A stretch of DNA of 54,219 bases from an uncultured Lachnospiraceae bacterium (GCA_947629545.1 CANREE010000006.1:1-54219), one strand, 5' to 3'; counted from the stretch's first letter, positions 33,528 through 42,584 are shown. The notes: generated from the sequence alone by a model not told the origin. Numbers and translations are program-made.

Positions 33528-33931
33528 GTCAGCCACACTCCCGGAAGCCAGACGCACGCAAGGAAAGGAATCGTTTCCGATCTTTTGTCCCGCCCTGTCA
33601 GAAATGACCGCAGAACAACGCTCATACTCCATGCGCTGCTGATTCCCAGTCCCAAAAAGAAAAGCAGAAACACCTCTCCAAACTCCAGATAACAGGCCGA
33701 CAGCAGGAAAAAAAGGCCGTCTCCCTTTCCAAGCGCCCCGCGGGTCACATACGACAGCAAAAGCATCGCAGCTCCCACGGATGCTGCAGCCAGATGCCCC
33801 GGAACCTCCGACAAAAACACATTCATCATTCCGGGGATCAGTAAGAACCAAAGAAGCCGACCGGAAACTTCCCGACTCTTTATATCCTCCCACGCCGCAA
33901 TCGTCAATCCCAATAGCCAGATCCATTTCAT
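33518..33931 (-). CDS. Second, short A24 prepilin peptidase
   Basis: The 137-residue hydrophobic protein has both aspartate motifs of the class III peptidase: WEDIKSREVSGRLLW near residue 14 and the GxGD motif GKGDGLFFL near residue 69. It would cleave the leader of Flp-type pilins on the cytoplasmic side. It lacks the methylase domain of the class I type. This is the second such enzyme in the operon. It begins 20 bases after the TadE-like gene upstream. Confidence 0.8.
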   Translation of the reverse strand: MKWIWLLGLTIAAWEDIKSREVSGRLLWFLLIPGMMNVFLSEVPGHLAAASVGAAMLLLSYVTRGALGKGDGLFFLLSACYLEFGEVFLLFFLGLGISSAWSMSVVLRSFLTGRDKRSETIPFLACVWLPGVWLTCR

Positions 33932-33951
33932 TCATCCATCCCTCCATGATC

Positions 33952-34842
33952 TTATCCTCCCGAACAGTAAGAACACGGCCCCAGATATTCCACGGCGGAT
34001 CTGCGGACTGCCCTCACATAAGCAGTAATCGCCGTACAGCTGCGGTTACCGTGATAATGTTCTCCATAAGGCAGGATATAAACGATCCCTCCGACTGTTC
34101 CTCCACAGCGGTCGCAGGCTGTGTAACGGTGCCCTCCGCTATTTCGGTAATCTTCAATACTGCTGACCGGCACGGCAGAAAGGCGGTTGTAGAGGTAATG
34201 GCAGAAGGAACTGATATGATACCGGGTACTGTCTTTCCCTACATATACGATCGGATCCTCTTCTCCGTCACCCGGACCGCCTTCCGACAATGCGCCGTTG
34301 CTTCCGACCCATGCCCTAAGCCAGCAACGGTTGCGGCGCTTTACGTCACCCAGCCCGAATACAGAAAACGGAAGCTTTATCTGATAACTTACCACCAGAT
34401 CCACCGTTTCTCCATCTTCTAAAAGGGAGGAACCGGCCAGCGTCAACCCCCGGAGGGACAATCCGCCGGCCTTCGTGCGCACCGCGCCTTCCGCGTATGC
34501 GAATGCAGCAGCGCTTCCCGTCCAACCTCCGTCCTCCGGCGAAAGATATGCCGTCTGGCTGATATCCTCTCCCACTGACATAACGATCGCCTGCATCTGC
34601 CGCTCAATGTCCAAAATATGAAACGGCATCATAAGCAATACTCCGGCAAAAAGAAACAAAGGAAGCACCAGCGCAGCTTCTACCGTCAGGCTGGCAGGGG
34701 CGGAAAAAAATACCCTTTTTCCGACCCGCTTCATTTCCGATGGGATTCGTACCTGGAGAGGTTTTTTATTTAAAAGGTTTATTTGCTGCATAACAGGAAA
34801 AGGAGAACAATCCTGTATTTGACCGGTACAGAAAAAGGGCAT
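33952..34842 (-). CDS. TadE-like pseudopilin with two His-Cys-Cys-Cys modules
   Basis: The 296-residue product has AGGAGG ahead of its ATG. Residues 47-75 are the pilin-like helix (SAPASLTVEAALVLPLFLFA, Glu at +5 of SLTVE). The rest is extracytoplasmic. Its C-terminus has two similar units: residues 198-246 with H209, C214, C243 and C246, and residues 253-293 with H264, C269, C290 and C293, in the pattern YHxxxxC ... CxxC. Such units resemble the Ada-like metal-binding segments in other secreted Firmicutes proteins. It lies 39 bases after the DUF5702 gene. Zinc binding is inferred. Confidence 0.8.
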   Translation of the reverse strand: MPFFCTGQIQDCSPFPVMQQINLLNKKPLQVRIPSEMKRVGKRVFFSAPASLTVEAALVLPLFLFAGVLLMMPFHILDIERQMQAIVMSVGEDISQTAYLSPEDGGWTGSAAAFAYAEGAVRTKAGGLSLRGLTLAGSSLLEDGETVDLVVSYQIKLPFSVFGLGDVKRRNRCWLRAWVGSNGALSEGGPGDGEEDPIVYVGKDSTRYHISSFCHYLYNRLSAVPVSSIEDYRNSGGHRYTACDRCGGTVGGIVYILPYGEHYHGNRSCTAITAYVRAVRRSAVEYLGPCSYCSGG

Positions 34843-34881
34843 TTTTTTCCACCTCCTCTCTGCAAATTTGTTCTGTCCATC

Positions 34882-36858
34882 TCAATAAGCACGCGACGCC
34901 GGCGCTTCCATCGAATAACCTTCCGTCCTCCCGATATATTTCGTTACGACCGGCAATTCGAAAAATAAATGCTTTCCTCTCCCCTTTCCTATAACTTCCA
35001 ACTGAAACGCACATTTCATCACGCTAAAACCCGCCTCTTCCCGCTGCAGATTCATATCTATCAGATCCAGTATCCTCAACTGCAGCTCCTGATGACCGTC
35101 AAGAAAGAGGAGCAGTTTCAGGTAAGTCCCATAATCGAACCCACGGGCGTCTCCCTTCTGCTCCGGGCACACGCCATCCCTTCCCATATCCATCAGCCCC
35201 TCCAGTGAAAGCTTCCACTCTTCCCGGCTTTTCCACAACGGCACCTTCCCGCCCGCAAACAATGTGCGCAGATCCATGACTGCTTCCCCCATTGCCCAGA
35301 TCCCCATGACAAAGCATGCCATAATCTCTACCAAAGGCGCCAGACCGGTTACCCCCACAATGGCCGCCGCCAGTGCGCGAGCCTCATCGCGCTTGGCCGG
35401 ATCGGAGAGGATATGGATCAGATTCAACCCCTGCCGCACCAGCAGCAACTGCGTCGCCGCATCTTTCAAATTCTCCCTGTCGGAGACCTTTCCGGATAAG
35501 AGATATTCCTCTTCGTATTGAATCTGTTTCTTCTTTTCATCCAGCGCATTTGTAAAAAAATGTCCGCAATACTCGTGAAGCAGCACCCGCTCCGCCGGTC
35601 CCGGCGTCCGGATACTCTTGCCGGCTGACGTCTGCGAAGGAAGTACATCCGCTGCAAACACGCCTGCTGACACCTGCATATCTGCCGGCAGCACCAGCTC
35701 CAAAAGACCGTTCTGTACCAATTCTTTCACCTGTTCCACAAATCCGCGCTTTTCTTCATCACCTTTGCCATACTCCAGCTTCAGGCCATTGCGCGCACGC
35801 CCGTCCCACAGCGCAGCAGCGGCGGTGAGAGTCAATGTCGGTTCCTCCCGGACAGGATAAGTCGTTTCTGATGAATCTGCAGGCCCTGTCTGAACCGCAT
35901 CGTTCTCCGTTGTCCAGATGCGCATCTCTGTCTCCCAGATTTCTTCCGCCTCAGAGACTAATTGTTCCGTCTGGTCCAGCCGGGTCAAATTCTCCTGCGC
36001 GTCCGTCCTCTGCCTCTGTATTTCCAGCCTGCGGCTCCCATCCGCATTTATGTATGCTCCATAGGGATCCATCTGTTCTTCAAACAGCCGTCCGCGATCT
36101 TCCTGCCAGCAATCCTGTTCCTCTGTCAGAATCGTCCGCACTTCCGCAAGCTTTCCCTCCAGCTTCCCTGCCTGTTTCTCATAATTTTCCACCAGTCCGT
36201 TCATGCGTCTCGCCTCCCTGCGGAAACCGAACGCTGCACTGCGGAAGCCGGACGCATCGTTGCCTGCCAGACAGGAATCGATCTCCGCCGCAGACTTTCC
36301 CTGGCTCTCCGCACATTCCGCGATCTTCTCGACCGTACGTTCCAGTTTCTGCACCTCTTTCGTCATATCTTCATAAGCGGCCGTCACACTCCCGGCGCCG
36401 GCAGCTTCCCTGATATCCTTAAAAAACTGCTCACCGCCATCCGGGTCAACCTCCAGATTCCCCCACACGCCGAATTTCATATAATCCAGAATTTCCTGTG
36501 CCAGATAGTCGCCGCCCTGATCCGCCAGCCCTGTCCACTTAACAAGTTCCACAGAATCTGTTTCCATCGGATACCAGTTATCCACCTCCAGATATTTTTC
36601 TGCATATTCGCGCAGACGTTCCTCGACTTCCTGCGGTGATTCGCAGGGCAGTCCCAAAATTCGGTATTCTTCCCAAAGCTTTCTGTGATACCGACTGAAC
36701 AGACTGTCCAGCGAACTGCCTACAGCCATCTGAAAATAATATCTCGACCCGGCCAGTCTCACCGACTCCGCCATGACGCAGAGCAACGCGAACACGCAGA
36801 GGATGCACAAACTTAAAAACACTGTAATTTCTCCCCTATTTTTCGTACTGTTTCTCAT
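34882..36858 (-). CDS. DUF5702-like pilus-cluster membrane protein
   Basis: The product of 658 residues starts MRNSTKNRGEITVFLSLCIL; GGGAGG lies nine bases before this ATG. There is one hydrophobic segment at residues 10-30 that looks like a TadE/TadG-type anchor, then a large acidic, mostly helical region (coiled-coil-like stretches near 160-300) and a conserved-looking domain (about 430-560) with ATQLLLVRQGLNLIHILSDP. I match this architecture to DUF5702 proteins found in Clostridia Tad clusters. It is probably a pilus-associated surface protein, function unknown. Confidence 0.75.
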   Translation of the reverse strand: MRNSTKNRGEITVFLSLCILCVFALLCVMAESVRLAGSRYYFQMAVGSSLDSLFSRYHRKLWEEYRILGLPCESPQEVEERLREYAEKYLEVDNWYPMETDSVELVKWTGLADQGGDYLAQEILDYMKFGVWGNLEVDPDGGEQFFKDIREAAGAGSVTAAYEDMTKEVQKLERTVEKIAECAESQGKSAAEIDSCLAGNDASGFRSAAFGFRREARRMNGLVENYEKQAGKLEGKLAEVRTILTEEQDCWQEDRGRLFEEQMDPYGAYINADGSRRLEIQRQRTDAQENLTRLDQTEQLVSEAEEIWETEMRIWTTENDAVQTGPADSSETTYPVREEPTLTLTAAAALWDGRARNGLKLEYGKGDEEKRGFVEQVKELVQNGLLELVLPADMQVSAGVFAADVLPSQTSAGKSIRTPGPAERVLLHEYCGHFFTNALDEKKKQIQYEEEYLLSGKVSDRENLKDAATQLLLVRQGLNLIHILSDPAKRDEARALAAAIVGVTGLAPLVEIMACFVMGIWAMGEAVMDLRTLFAGGKVPLWKSREEWKLSLEGLMDMGRDGVCPEQKGDARGFDYGTYLKLLLFLDGHQELQLRILDLIDMNLQREEAGFSVMKCAFQLEVIGKGRGKHLFFELPVVTKYIGRTEGYSMEAPASRAY

Positions 36859-36949
36859 CTGCACATCCTCCCCCATTTCTCCGCCGCATACGGTCACCAT
36901 GCCACTTCCTTCGAAGCCCCTGATCTCCGGTACCCCGCAGCGCCGTTTA

Positions 36950-37129
36950 CTAATATACTTCCTTCGCAGACTTATTGATCTGTGTAAAAATACCGTTCAG
37001 AAGCGTAGTAATCTGTTTCTTGAAAATAATAACCAACCCGATCAAAACGACCAGAATCAATACGATCTCAATCGTTCCCAGTCCGCTGTCATCTCTCATA
37101 AATGCCTTATATTCGTCCCTTAGTTTCAT
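36950..37129 (-). CDS. flp: Flp-type major pilin
   Basis: The 59-residue protein starts MKLRDEYKAFMRDDSGLGTI with GGAGG upstream. Cleavage after Gly in DSG|LGTIEIV puts Glu at +5, followed by a hydrophobic helix EIVLILVVLIGLVIIFK. Size, charge and motif are those of Flp/Flp1 pilins. It is the presumed structural subunit of the Tad pilus, processed by one of the two peptidases. It lies between the TadC-like and DUF5702 genes. Confidence 0.9.
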   Translation of the reverse strand: MKLRDEYKAFMRDDSGLGTIEIVLILVVLIGLVIIFKKQITTLLNGIFTQINKSAKEVY

Positions 37130-37198
37130 GCTTTTCCTCCCAATTCTGTTGTTTTCGTGCGGCACTTCCGCGCCGCCGCATCCCTTCGTTTCAGCCGC

Positions 37199-38425
37199 CT
37201 ACATCGCCATCAGCGCCGGCACCATAATAATCACCATAACCACAAGAAGAAGCAGCATTAACGGCAGCAAAAGCTTCGTCCCGGCCTCTTCGCCCAACCG
37301 TCTGGCTACCGTTTTCTGCTGTTCCCAGGCCGAGGCCATCTCCTGACTCAAAAGCTGTGTCAGATCCTTCGTCCCGGTCCTCCGGTTCTGTTCCAGAAGA
37401 CTGCTTAGTTTCCGATACGGCTGCAAACGACATCGCTGACCAAACTGAATAATCGCCTGACCTTCAGGTACGCCGTACTGCATCTGCGCCTGCGTATCCG
37501 CCATCTCTTCATATGCCGGACGTTCCGGCACACGTCCTTCACTCCTGCGTCCCTCATAATTCCGCACGATCCGTTCCCAGGCCCGCGATATCGTAAGTCC
37601 GGCCCCTGCAAATACCATAAGCTGATAAACAACGTCCGCGTAATCAAGCATCAGCTTCTGCTCCCTCTTCTTCCTTTCTTCCGTCTCCCGGTTTCGGTCA
37701 CGTACATAGAAAAGAACTGCCAGAAGAATCCCCAGAATCGGAATAAACCGATAATCTTCTTCCTCCTGATAATATCGCAATTTTCGGCCCTCATACGTCT
37801 CCGGGAGCTTCACAGCCGCCTCCGTCAGCGTCCGTTCACTTTCTTCACGAATTTCCTCCCCCAGCGCCGCAGCCAGCTTTTCCTGTTCTGTAAGCGTTTT
37901 CGGATACACCGTCACCGCATAAGTCCGTTCCGCGCAATGTACACCGTCGCTTAATTCCACAGTCAGCCAGACCGCGGCGCCTTCCGCCGGACAGCTCTCT
38001 ATCCGGATCACACCATAAGAATCTATGATCTCCGGCGCATCGCTGTACCACTCTGCCGTGATACTGTCACTCTCAAAAGAGACCGGAAGCACAAGATCGT
38101 CTTCCACCCGCGACAGGCTTTCATTGTTTCCCCGCATCCTCCCCGGGAGTGCATCCAGGATCCCCCCAAATATCCTCTCTGCATCCGCATCCGTGTACTG
38201 ACGCGCCGGGATTTCCGCATGGCAGACCACCGGTTCCTCTGCCATACCCTCTACATAGAAGTCGTACGCCGTCACTCCCTCCCCATAATTTCCCCGCTCC
38301 AGATATCCGCCGGATACATCGTCTGACAATCCCCTTCCGCCGACGATGACCCCATAGAGCAGGAACCCTCCCACGACGCACAAGACCTGCAGCTTCCATT
38401 GATCCAAAATCGTTAGCATTTCCAA
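37199..38425 (-). CDS. tadC: TadC-like platform protein with extracytoplasmic Ig-like insert
   Basis: The 408-residue protein has a first membrane segment at about 12-30, an extracytoplasmic region to about 225, then a second segment (about 226-243) and a T2SSF cytoplasmic domain with YQLMVFAGAGLTISRAWERI and a C-terminal hydrophobic pair of helices. Residues about 110-176 resemble a bacterial Ig-like (atrophied Big) domain, with ITAEWYSDAPEII and YAVTVYP. The start is TTG at 38425 (GGGGG upstream) or ATG at 38419. It is 4 bases from the tadB stop. It forms the inner membrane base for pilus assembly. Confidence 0.85.
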   Translation of the reverse strand: MEMLTILDQWKLQVLCVVGGFLLYGVIVGGRGLSDDVSGGYLERGNYGEGVTAYDFYVEGMAEEPVVCHAEIPARQYTDADAERIFGGILDALPGRMRGNNESLSRVEDDLVLPVSFESDSITAEWYSDAPEIIDSYGVIRIESCPAEGAAVWLTVELSDGVHCAERTYAVTVYPKTLTEQEKLAAALGEEIREESERTLTEAAVKLPETYEGRKLRYYQEEEDYRFIPILGILLAVLFYVRDRNRETEERKKREQKLMLDYADVVYQLMVFAGAGLTISRAWERIVRNYEGRRSEGRVPERPAYEEMADTQAQMQYGVPEGQAIIQFGQRCRLQPYRKLSSLLEQNRRTGTKDLTQLLSQEMASAWEQQKTVARRLGEEAGTKLLLPLMLLLLVVMVIIMVPALMAM

Positions 38426-38428
38426 AAC

Positions 38429-39157
38429 TCATCCCCCCGCTACTGAAATATCCAGGATCCGTTTTGCCAGCCAACAGGCCAGCAAATAGACCGCCAGACA
38501 CGCCGTCATGATCCCCCTGCCCGCCGCTGTCGTATACATTGGGTCGAAAAAACCAGGTGACGTATTGTCGATATAGACGATCATCAGAAACGGTATCACA
38601 TTCATCACCTTCTGTTCAAACTGCTTTGACGCCGTTAAGGTCCGTATCTCTTCTTTCACCTGATAACGGTCATTCATAATCTGAACCGTATGGGCGATAA
38701 TCGGTACCAACTGTCCTCCGCTTCTTTTGGCGATCTGAAAAATACGTGCAAAATTATCCACTTCCTCCAACCCGCTCCGACCGGCAAACTCGACCATCAG
38801 CTCCTCGACCGGCCGGTTCATCTTCATCTGCTGTACCATATGGGCCAATTCCCGGCACATCATCCCTTCAGGGCCATACATCAATTCCAGCTCCCGGCCG
38901 GCAGACGCAACCGCATTCTCCACAGATAAGCCCGCAGACAATGATGCGGAAATGAGCTGAATCGCTTCCTTAAACTGGATCTCCAGCTGCCGCAGCCGCT
39001 TCTTCTGCCACATACTGCGCATATACGGCGGTACAACTACCACTGCAGGAACCACGAGCAGGACAAATATAATCCAGCTTCGGTAGCAGGCGTAAGATAC
39101 CGCTCCCGCCAGCCCAATGCCAACCGCCAGAGCTTCCATCCATTCAAGGGGCGTCAT
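38429..39157 (-). CDS. tadB: TadB-like platform protein, start uncertain
   Basis: From the ATG at 39157 the protein is 242 residues. It has membrane segments at about 6-22, 30-45 and at the C-terminus, and a T2SSF domain with LISASLSAGLSVENAVASAG and FARIFQIAKRSGGQLVPIIA. The frame remains open for 50 codons upstream into cpaF, without a clear start. A strong site GGGGAGG with ATG (39196-39198, overlapping the cpaF stop as ATGA) lies in another frame, so a one-base frameshift is possible. It acts with TadC as the membrane platform. Confidence 0.75.
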   Translation of the reverse strand: MTPLEWMEALAVGIGLAGAVSYACYRSWIIFVLLVVPAVVVVPPYMRSMWQKKRLRQLEIQFKEAIQLISASLSAGLSVENAVASAGRELELMYGPEGMMCRELAHMVQQMKMNRPVEELMVEFAGRSGLEEVDNFARIFQIAKRSGGQLVPIIAHTVQIMNDRYQVKEEIRTLTASKQFEQKVMNVIPFLMIVYIDNTSPGFFDPMYTTAAGRGIMTACLAVYLLACWLAKRILDISVAGG

Positions 39158-39194
39158 CTGATAGCGGCTGTAATCAGATCCGTATTCTGTCTTC

Positions 39195-40373
39195 TCATTC
39201 CTCCCCTGCCGCCTGAAGCTTCCATCGGCTTTTGAGTTCCCCGCACTTTCGCAGTACCCCTTCCTCAAACCGATAAAGCGTGTGGAGTCTGATCTCCCCA
39301 TTCTCATAACCTTCCACCTCCTCGATCCAGAGCACCTTCCGGCTTCTGTCTTTGAGTCTCCCCAGATGTATCAGAATATCAAGCGCAGACGCGATCTGGC
39401 TGCGAATCGCCGGAAGCGGAAGTTCCGCTCCCATCAGAACCATCGTCTCCAACCTTGCAAGCATATCCCGCGGACTGTTGCCATGACCCGTTGAAAGACC
39501 ACCGTCATGCCCTGTATTATAGGAATTAAGAAGCTCCATCGCTTCCTTGCCGCGCACCTCGCCAACAATGATCCGGCTCGGATTCATTCGCAGCGATGCC
39601 CTGATCAAATCGCCGATACCGATCGCTCCCTCTCCCTGAGAATTAGGTGCCCGGGTCTCCATCCGCACAAGATTCTTCACCTGCTGGATCTTCAGCTCCG
39701 CAGAATCCTCGATCGTCACAACACGCTCATCCTCCGGTATGTACGCCGACAACGCGTTTAAGAATGTAGTCTTCCCTGAATTAGTACCGCCGCTTATGAA
39801 AATGTTATAGCCAGACCGCACCAGCTTCTTTAAGAATTCCGCCGCTTCCCGGCTGAGCGTGCCGCCCTCCACCAGCATATCCATCGTGATGACCTTCGGG
39901 AACTTGCGGATCGTCATGATTGGTCCGTCCAAAGAGATCGGCGGCAATACCACATGGACGCGAGAACCGTCTTCCAGTCTGGCATCAGCAATGGGCGAGG
40001 CAACATTCACCACCCGGTTAACGCGGCTGACTACCTGTTGGATCATGTCCTCCAACTGCTCGTCCGATTCGAACGCATACTCCCATGGGTGCATTCTTCC
40101 CTTTTCCTCCACAAAAATATGTTCGCACCCATTAATCATCACCTCTGTAATATCCGGGTTGTCCATCACCTGCTGCAGAATATCCAGCTTTCGGAAAGAA
40201 TTAAACAGCGATGTTCTTAACTGCAGTCGTTCCTTAAGCGGCAGGTATTTCTGTTCCGCCAACTCCATGATATGCCGGTCGATAACTTCATAGAGTTCAG
40301 AATCGCTGACCTGACGGACGCCGTTTAATTCCTCCCGAATGCTGTCCCTAAGAGGCGCCTTCCATTCACTCAT
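39195..40373 (-). CDS. cpaF: CpaF/TadA-type pilus assembly ATPase
   Basis: The 392-residue product starts [20 protein letters not shown], with AGGGAG upstream and ATGA overlap with the previous gene. It has the N-terminal three-helix region, Walker [26 protein letters not shown] (Walker B with His/Asp boxes) and [14 protein letters not shown], typical of the VirB11/CpaF family. It is a hexameric ATPase that powers pilin polymerisation. Length is normal for Gram-positive homologues. Confidence 0.95.
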   Translation of the reverse strand: MSEWKAPLRDSIREELNGVRQVSDSELYEVIDRHIMELAEQKYLPLKERLQLRTSLFNSFRKLDILQQVMDNPDITEVMINGCEHIFVEEKGRMHPWEYAFESDEQLEDMIQQVVSRVNRVVNVASPIADARLEDGSRVHVVLPPISLDGPIMTIRKFPKVITMDMLVEGGTLSREAAEFLKKLVRSGYNIFISGGTNSGKTTFLNALSAYIPEDERVVTIEDSAELKIQQVKNLVRMETRAPNSQGEGAIGIGDLIRASLRMNPSRIIVGEVRGKEAMELLNSYNTGHDGGLSTGHGNSPRDMLARLETMVLMGAELPLPAIRSQIASALDILIHLGRLKDRSRKVLWIEEVEGYENGEIRLHTLYRFEEGVLRKCGELKSRWKLQAAGEE

Positions 40374-41377
40374 TTGCAGGGTACTCCCTTCAGAATCTTT
40401 CTCACATAATCCCCCAGATCGCTCCACAGGATATTTTCAAGATAATCGCCTCCGCGTTTCAGATTTCCGTGATACGGCAATTTCAGCCGTCTGATCCGTT
40501 CCGTTATCTTCTGATGCCCGGCTGTTTCCAGATATGTCATAAATTCTTCCAGTTTCGCCGCCGACACCTCATCTTCTTTCACCGGCATGTAGATCACGTC
40601 GCAGCACCCCAAAACCGGCAGGAGATTCCGTCCCGGCCGCCCCACATCCACAACAACAGATTCATATCCGCATTCCGATGCCAGAATTTCAAGCAGCTGA
40701 CCGGCCTCATCACCGCTTAACTGTTCCATATCCTCCGGATACCGTACCGGAGCAATGTAGTCCATATCCTTCCACGTATAAACCAGACTCCGCAGCCGCA
40801 CCACGTCCAGTCCGTCCTGCCGCATAAAATAGAGTACATCCGACAGATTATTCTTATGCTGTTCTCCAATGATCCTCTGCAGCCCGGAAAACTCCTCAAA
40901 CCCAACATAAAGTGTCTTTCCGTCTCTGGCCAGCTGCTGCCCCATCAGCAATGCCATAGACGTTTTAAAGCATCTTCCGACCGGTGAATACACGCCCAGC
41001 ACCTTTGCCCGTTTCTTAAGCGCCACAAATTTTTCGTCCGCCGGCCGGTCACAGTATCGGGCCATCACCTCGCGGACTACGCTGTCCGCCGACTGGTATT
41101 TGTAAACTGCAGGATAATCCGCATCCGTTACCGACACCACTTCCCCGGATGCCAGCGTCACCACCGATCTGGCGTTAATTCCACCAGTCTCCTCCGAAGG
41201 CACTTCATCACTGATCAGCAGGATCTCGATCCGGTGCTTTTCGGCATATTCCCGCAAAAGTTCCAGTGATGTGAACGGAACCACCGTAAACGGTACCTTC
41301 TCCTTCTGGTTCACCACATCGGCAAATCGATGGGCATATTCCTGATCCACGTCGTAGACCGCCATGATCTTCTCCAT
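40370..41377 (-). CDS. tadZ: TadZ-like atypical ParA/MinD ATPase
   Basis: The 335-residue protein starts MEKIMAVYDVDQEYAHRFAD with GGGGAG upstream. An N-terminal receiver-like domain (residues about 1-115) is followed by a P-loop fold. The P-loop reads SPVGRCFKTS, where canonical GK-T has Phe in place of Gly, and a second conserved segment is ESVVVDVGRPGRNLLPV. TadZ proteins help place the pilus machine at one site of the cell. It is the second gene of the cluster, 130 bases after the first peptidase. Confidence 0.85.
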   Translation of the reverse strand: MEKIMAVYDVDQEYAHRFADVVNQKEKVPFTVVPFTSLELLREYAEKHRIEILLISDEVPSEETGGINARSVVTLASGEVVSVTDADYPAVYKYQSADSVVREVMARYCDRPADEKFVALKKRAKVLGVYSPVGRCFKTSMALLMGQQLARDGKTLYVGFEEFSGLQRIIGEQHKNNLSDVLYFMRQDGLDVVRLRSLVYTWKDMDYIAPVRYPEDMEQLSGDEAGQLLEILASECGYESVVVDVGRPGRNLLPVLGCCDVIYMPVKEDEVSAAKLEEFMTYLETAGHQKITERIRRLKLPYHGNLKRGGDYLENILWSDLGDYVRKILKGVPCK

Positions 41378-41507
41378 AGACTCCCCCCTTCGTCCGCAGT
41401 TTCCCACGGCATCTTCCGTTTTCATTCCCAAAAACAGTCATGTATACCGGCACCGGCACGATTCGATCCGGGCCGTATACCGCCCGTTATCCCCGCCGTA
41501 CGCGCTC

Positions 41508-42011
41508 TCATCTTCCCCACAGCAGATATCCCACATATCCCGCAAGCAGACAAATGGCAAACGGCAGTACCACACCGTACCCGTCTCTTTCAGCCCGATA
41601 GTACGGCACGATTTCTTTTGTAAGGAAAAGCCGCCTGATATAGGCAAGCAGATAAGTCAGACGCTGCCACAGAATCCCCTGTCTCAGCAGTTTCACAAGA
41701 GCAAGAATCGCTCCTGCAACACAACCGTACATAATTGCCTGAAGGCCGCTTCCCCAGCCAAGAAAGCCGGCCATGACCGCCATCAGCTTGATGTCGCCCG
41801 CGCCCATCATTCGGAGCACGAACAGCGGAAACAACACCGCAGCGCATAGGAACACCCGCAGAAGATAACTTCCCGCCGCCAGACCTATCCCGCCCGTTTC
41901 TGCCTCAAGCGCCGTTAATGCAAGGCCGCTTAAGAAACCGGTCAGAATCCACCAGTTTGGTATCCGATGCTCCTTTACATCCATGTACGCGCTGCCAAGC
42001 AGAATGGCCAA
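41508..42011 (-). CDS. A24 family prepilin peptidase
   Basis: The 167-residue polytopic protein has both catalytic aspartates: YMDVKEHRIPN near residue 10 and GAGDIKLMAVMAG near residue 70. It cleaves leaders of Flp and TadE-like proteins. The start is unclear: TTG at 42011 lies in the open frame, while an ATT eleven codons upstream, after AAGGGGG, would restore a full first membrane segment. It is first in the operon, about 130 bases after its promoter. Confidence 0.85.
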   Translation of the reverse strand: MAILLGSAYMDVKEHRIPNWWILTGFLSGLALTALEAETGGIGLAAGSYLLRVFLCAAVLFPLFVLRMMGAGDIKLMAVMAGFLGWGSGLQAIMYGCVAGAILALVKLLRQGILWQRLTYLLAYIRRLFLTKEIVPYYRAERDGYGVVLPFAICLLAGYVGYLLWGR

Positions 42012-42146
42012 AAGAAGACCGCCGCGCGCAAAAATGCCACATCACCCCCTTGAATCCTTCATTACTTTCGGAATCAATGCCCGATCAGGGCGGTAAAAAC
42101 ATATGAATGCTTTTGACTAGACTATGACTGTTGTTGAGTGTCTATT

Positions 42147-42174
42147 ATTATACTCCATCCCGTCAAAACTTCAA
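42147..42174 (-). promoter_or_regulatory. Promoter of the Tad pilus operon
   Basis: The -35 is TTGAAG (42169-42174), spacer 16, -10 a perfect TATAAT (42147-42152). The leader is about 130 bases. The 42012-42353 gap is AT-rich and otherwise holds only the divergent plus-strand promoter. Confidence 0.65.
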
Positions 42175-42257
42175 TAGTCAATTTCGCCAAAATTCGATCA
42201 GAAATTTCTACACGCAAATTTTTATCATTTTCTGCGATGAACATGCGCACTTACACA

Positions 42258-42286
42258 TTGACCAAAGCGTCGGAAAATGATAAACT
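42258..42286 (+). promoter_or_regulatory. Promoter of the DUF2508-like gene
   Basis: The -35 is TTGACC (42258-42263), spacer 17, -10 TAAACT (42281-42286). Confidence 0.6.
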
Positions 42287-42353
42287 GAACGTGTGCATAT
42301 TTTTCCCATTTTCCAGAAATACTAGAATTATCAATTTCCGGGAGATGACAAGA

Positions 42354-42584
42354 ATGATTTTATGGAAAAAACGGCGCGGGACGCTGACCAGGCTGAAACG
42401 GCAGGAGCTTCAGACACAGATCGAGAACACGAAACATACCATCGATTCTGTCCGCAACCACTTCGAGCAGGAGGTGGATCCGACGCTGATCGACTGCTGT
42501 ATCTACGAGCTGAACGCGGCCCAGCTACGGTACCAGTTCCTGCTGCGGCAGTTCAAGGATCTGGAAGGGGTAAGCTATTATTGA
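42354..42584 (+). CDS. YaaL-like DUF2508 family small protein
   Basis: The product of 76 residues starts MILWKKRRGTLTRLKRQELQ; GGGAG lies nine bases upstream of this ATG. It has the DUF2508 pattern: a basic N-terminus, a charged helix with NTKHTIDSVRNHFEQEVDPT, then LIDCCIYELNAAQLRYQFLL. The function is unknown. In Bacillus yaaL follows recR, but here it lies apart, beside the Tad operon. Confidence 0.75.
   Translation: MILWKKRRGTLTRLKRQELQTQIENTKHTIDSVRNHFEQEVDPTLIDCCIYELNAAQLRYQFLLRQFKDLEGVSYY

Noticed and set aside
33126-33947. A 273-residue frame including the second TadE-like gene
   Set aside because: Its first half overlaps the well-supported prepilin peptidase and has no protein-like features; the real start is at 33527.
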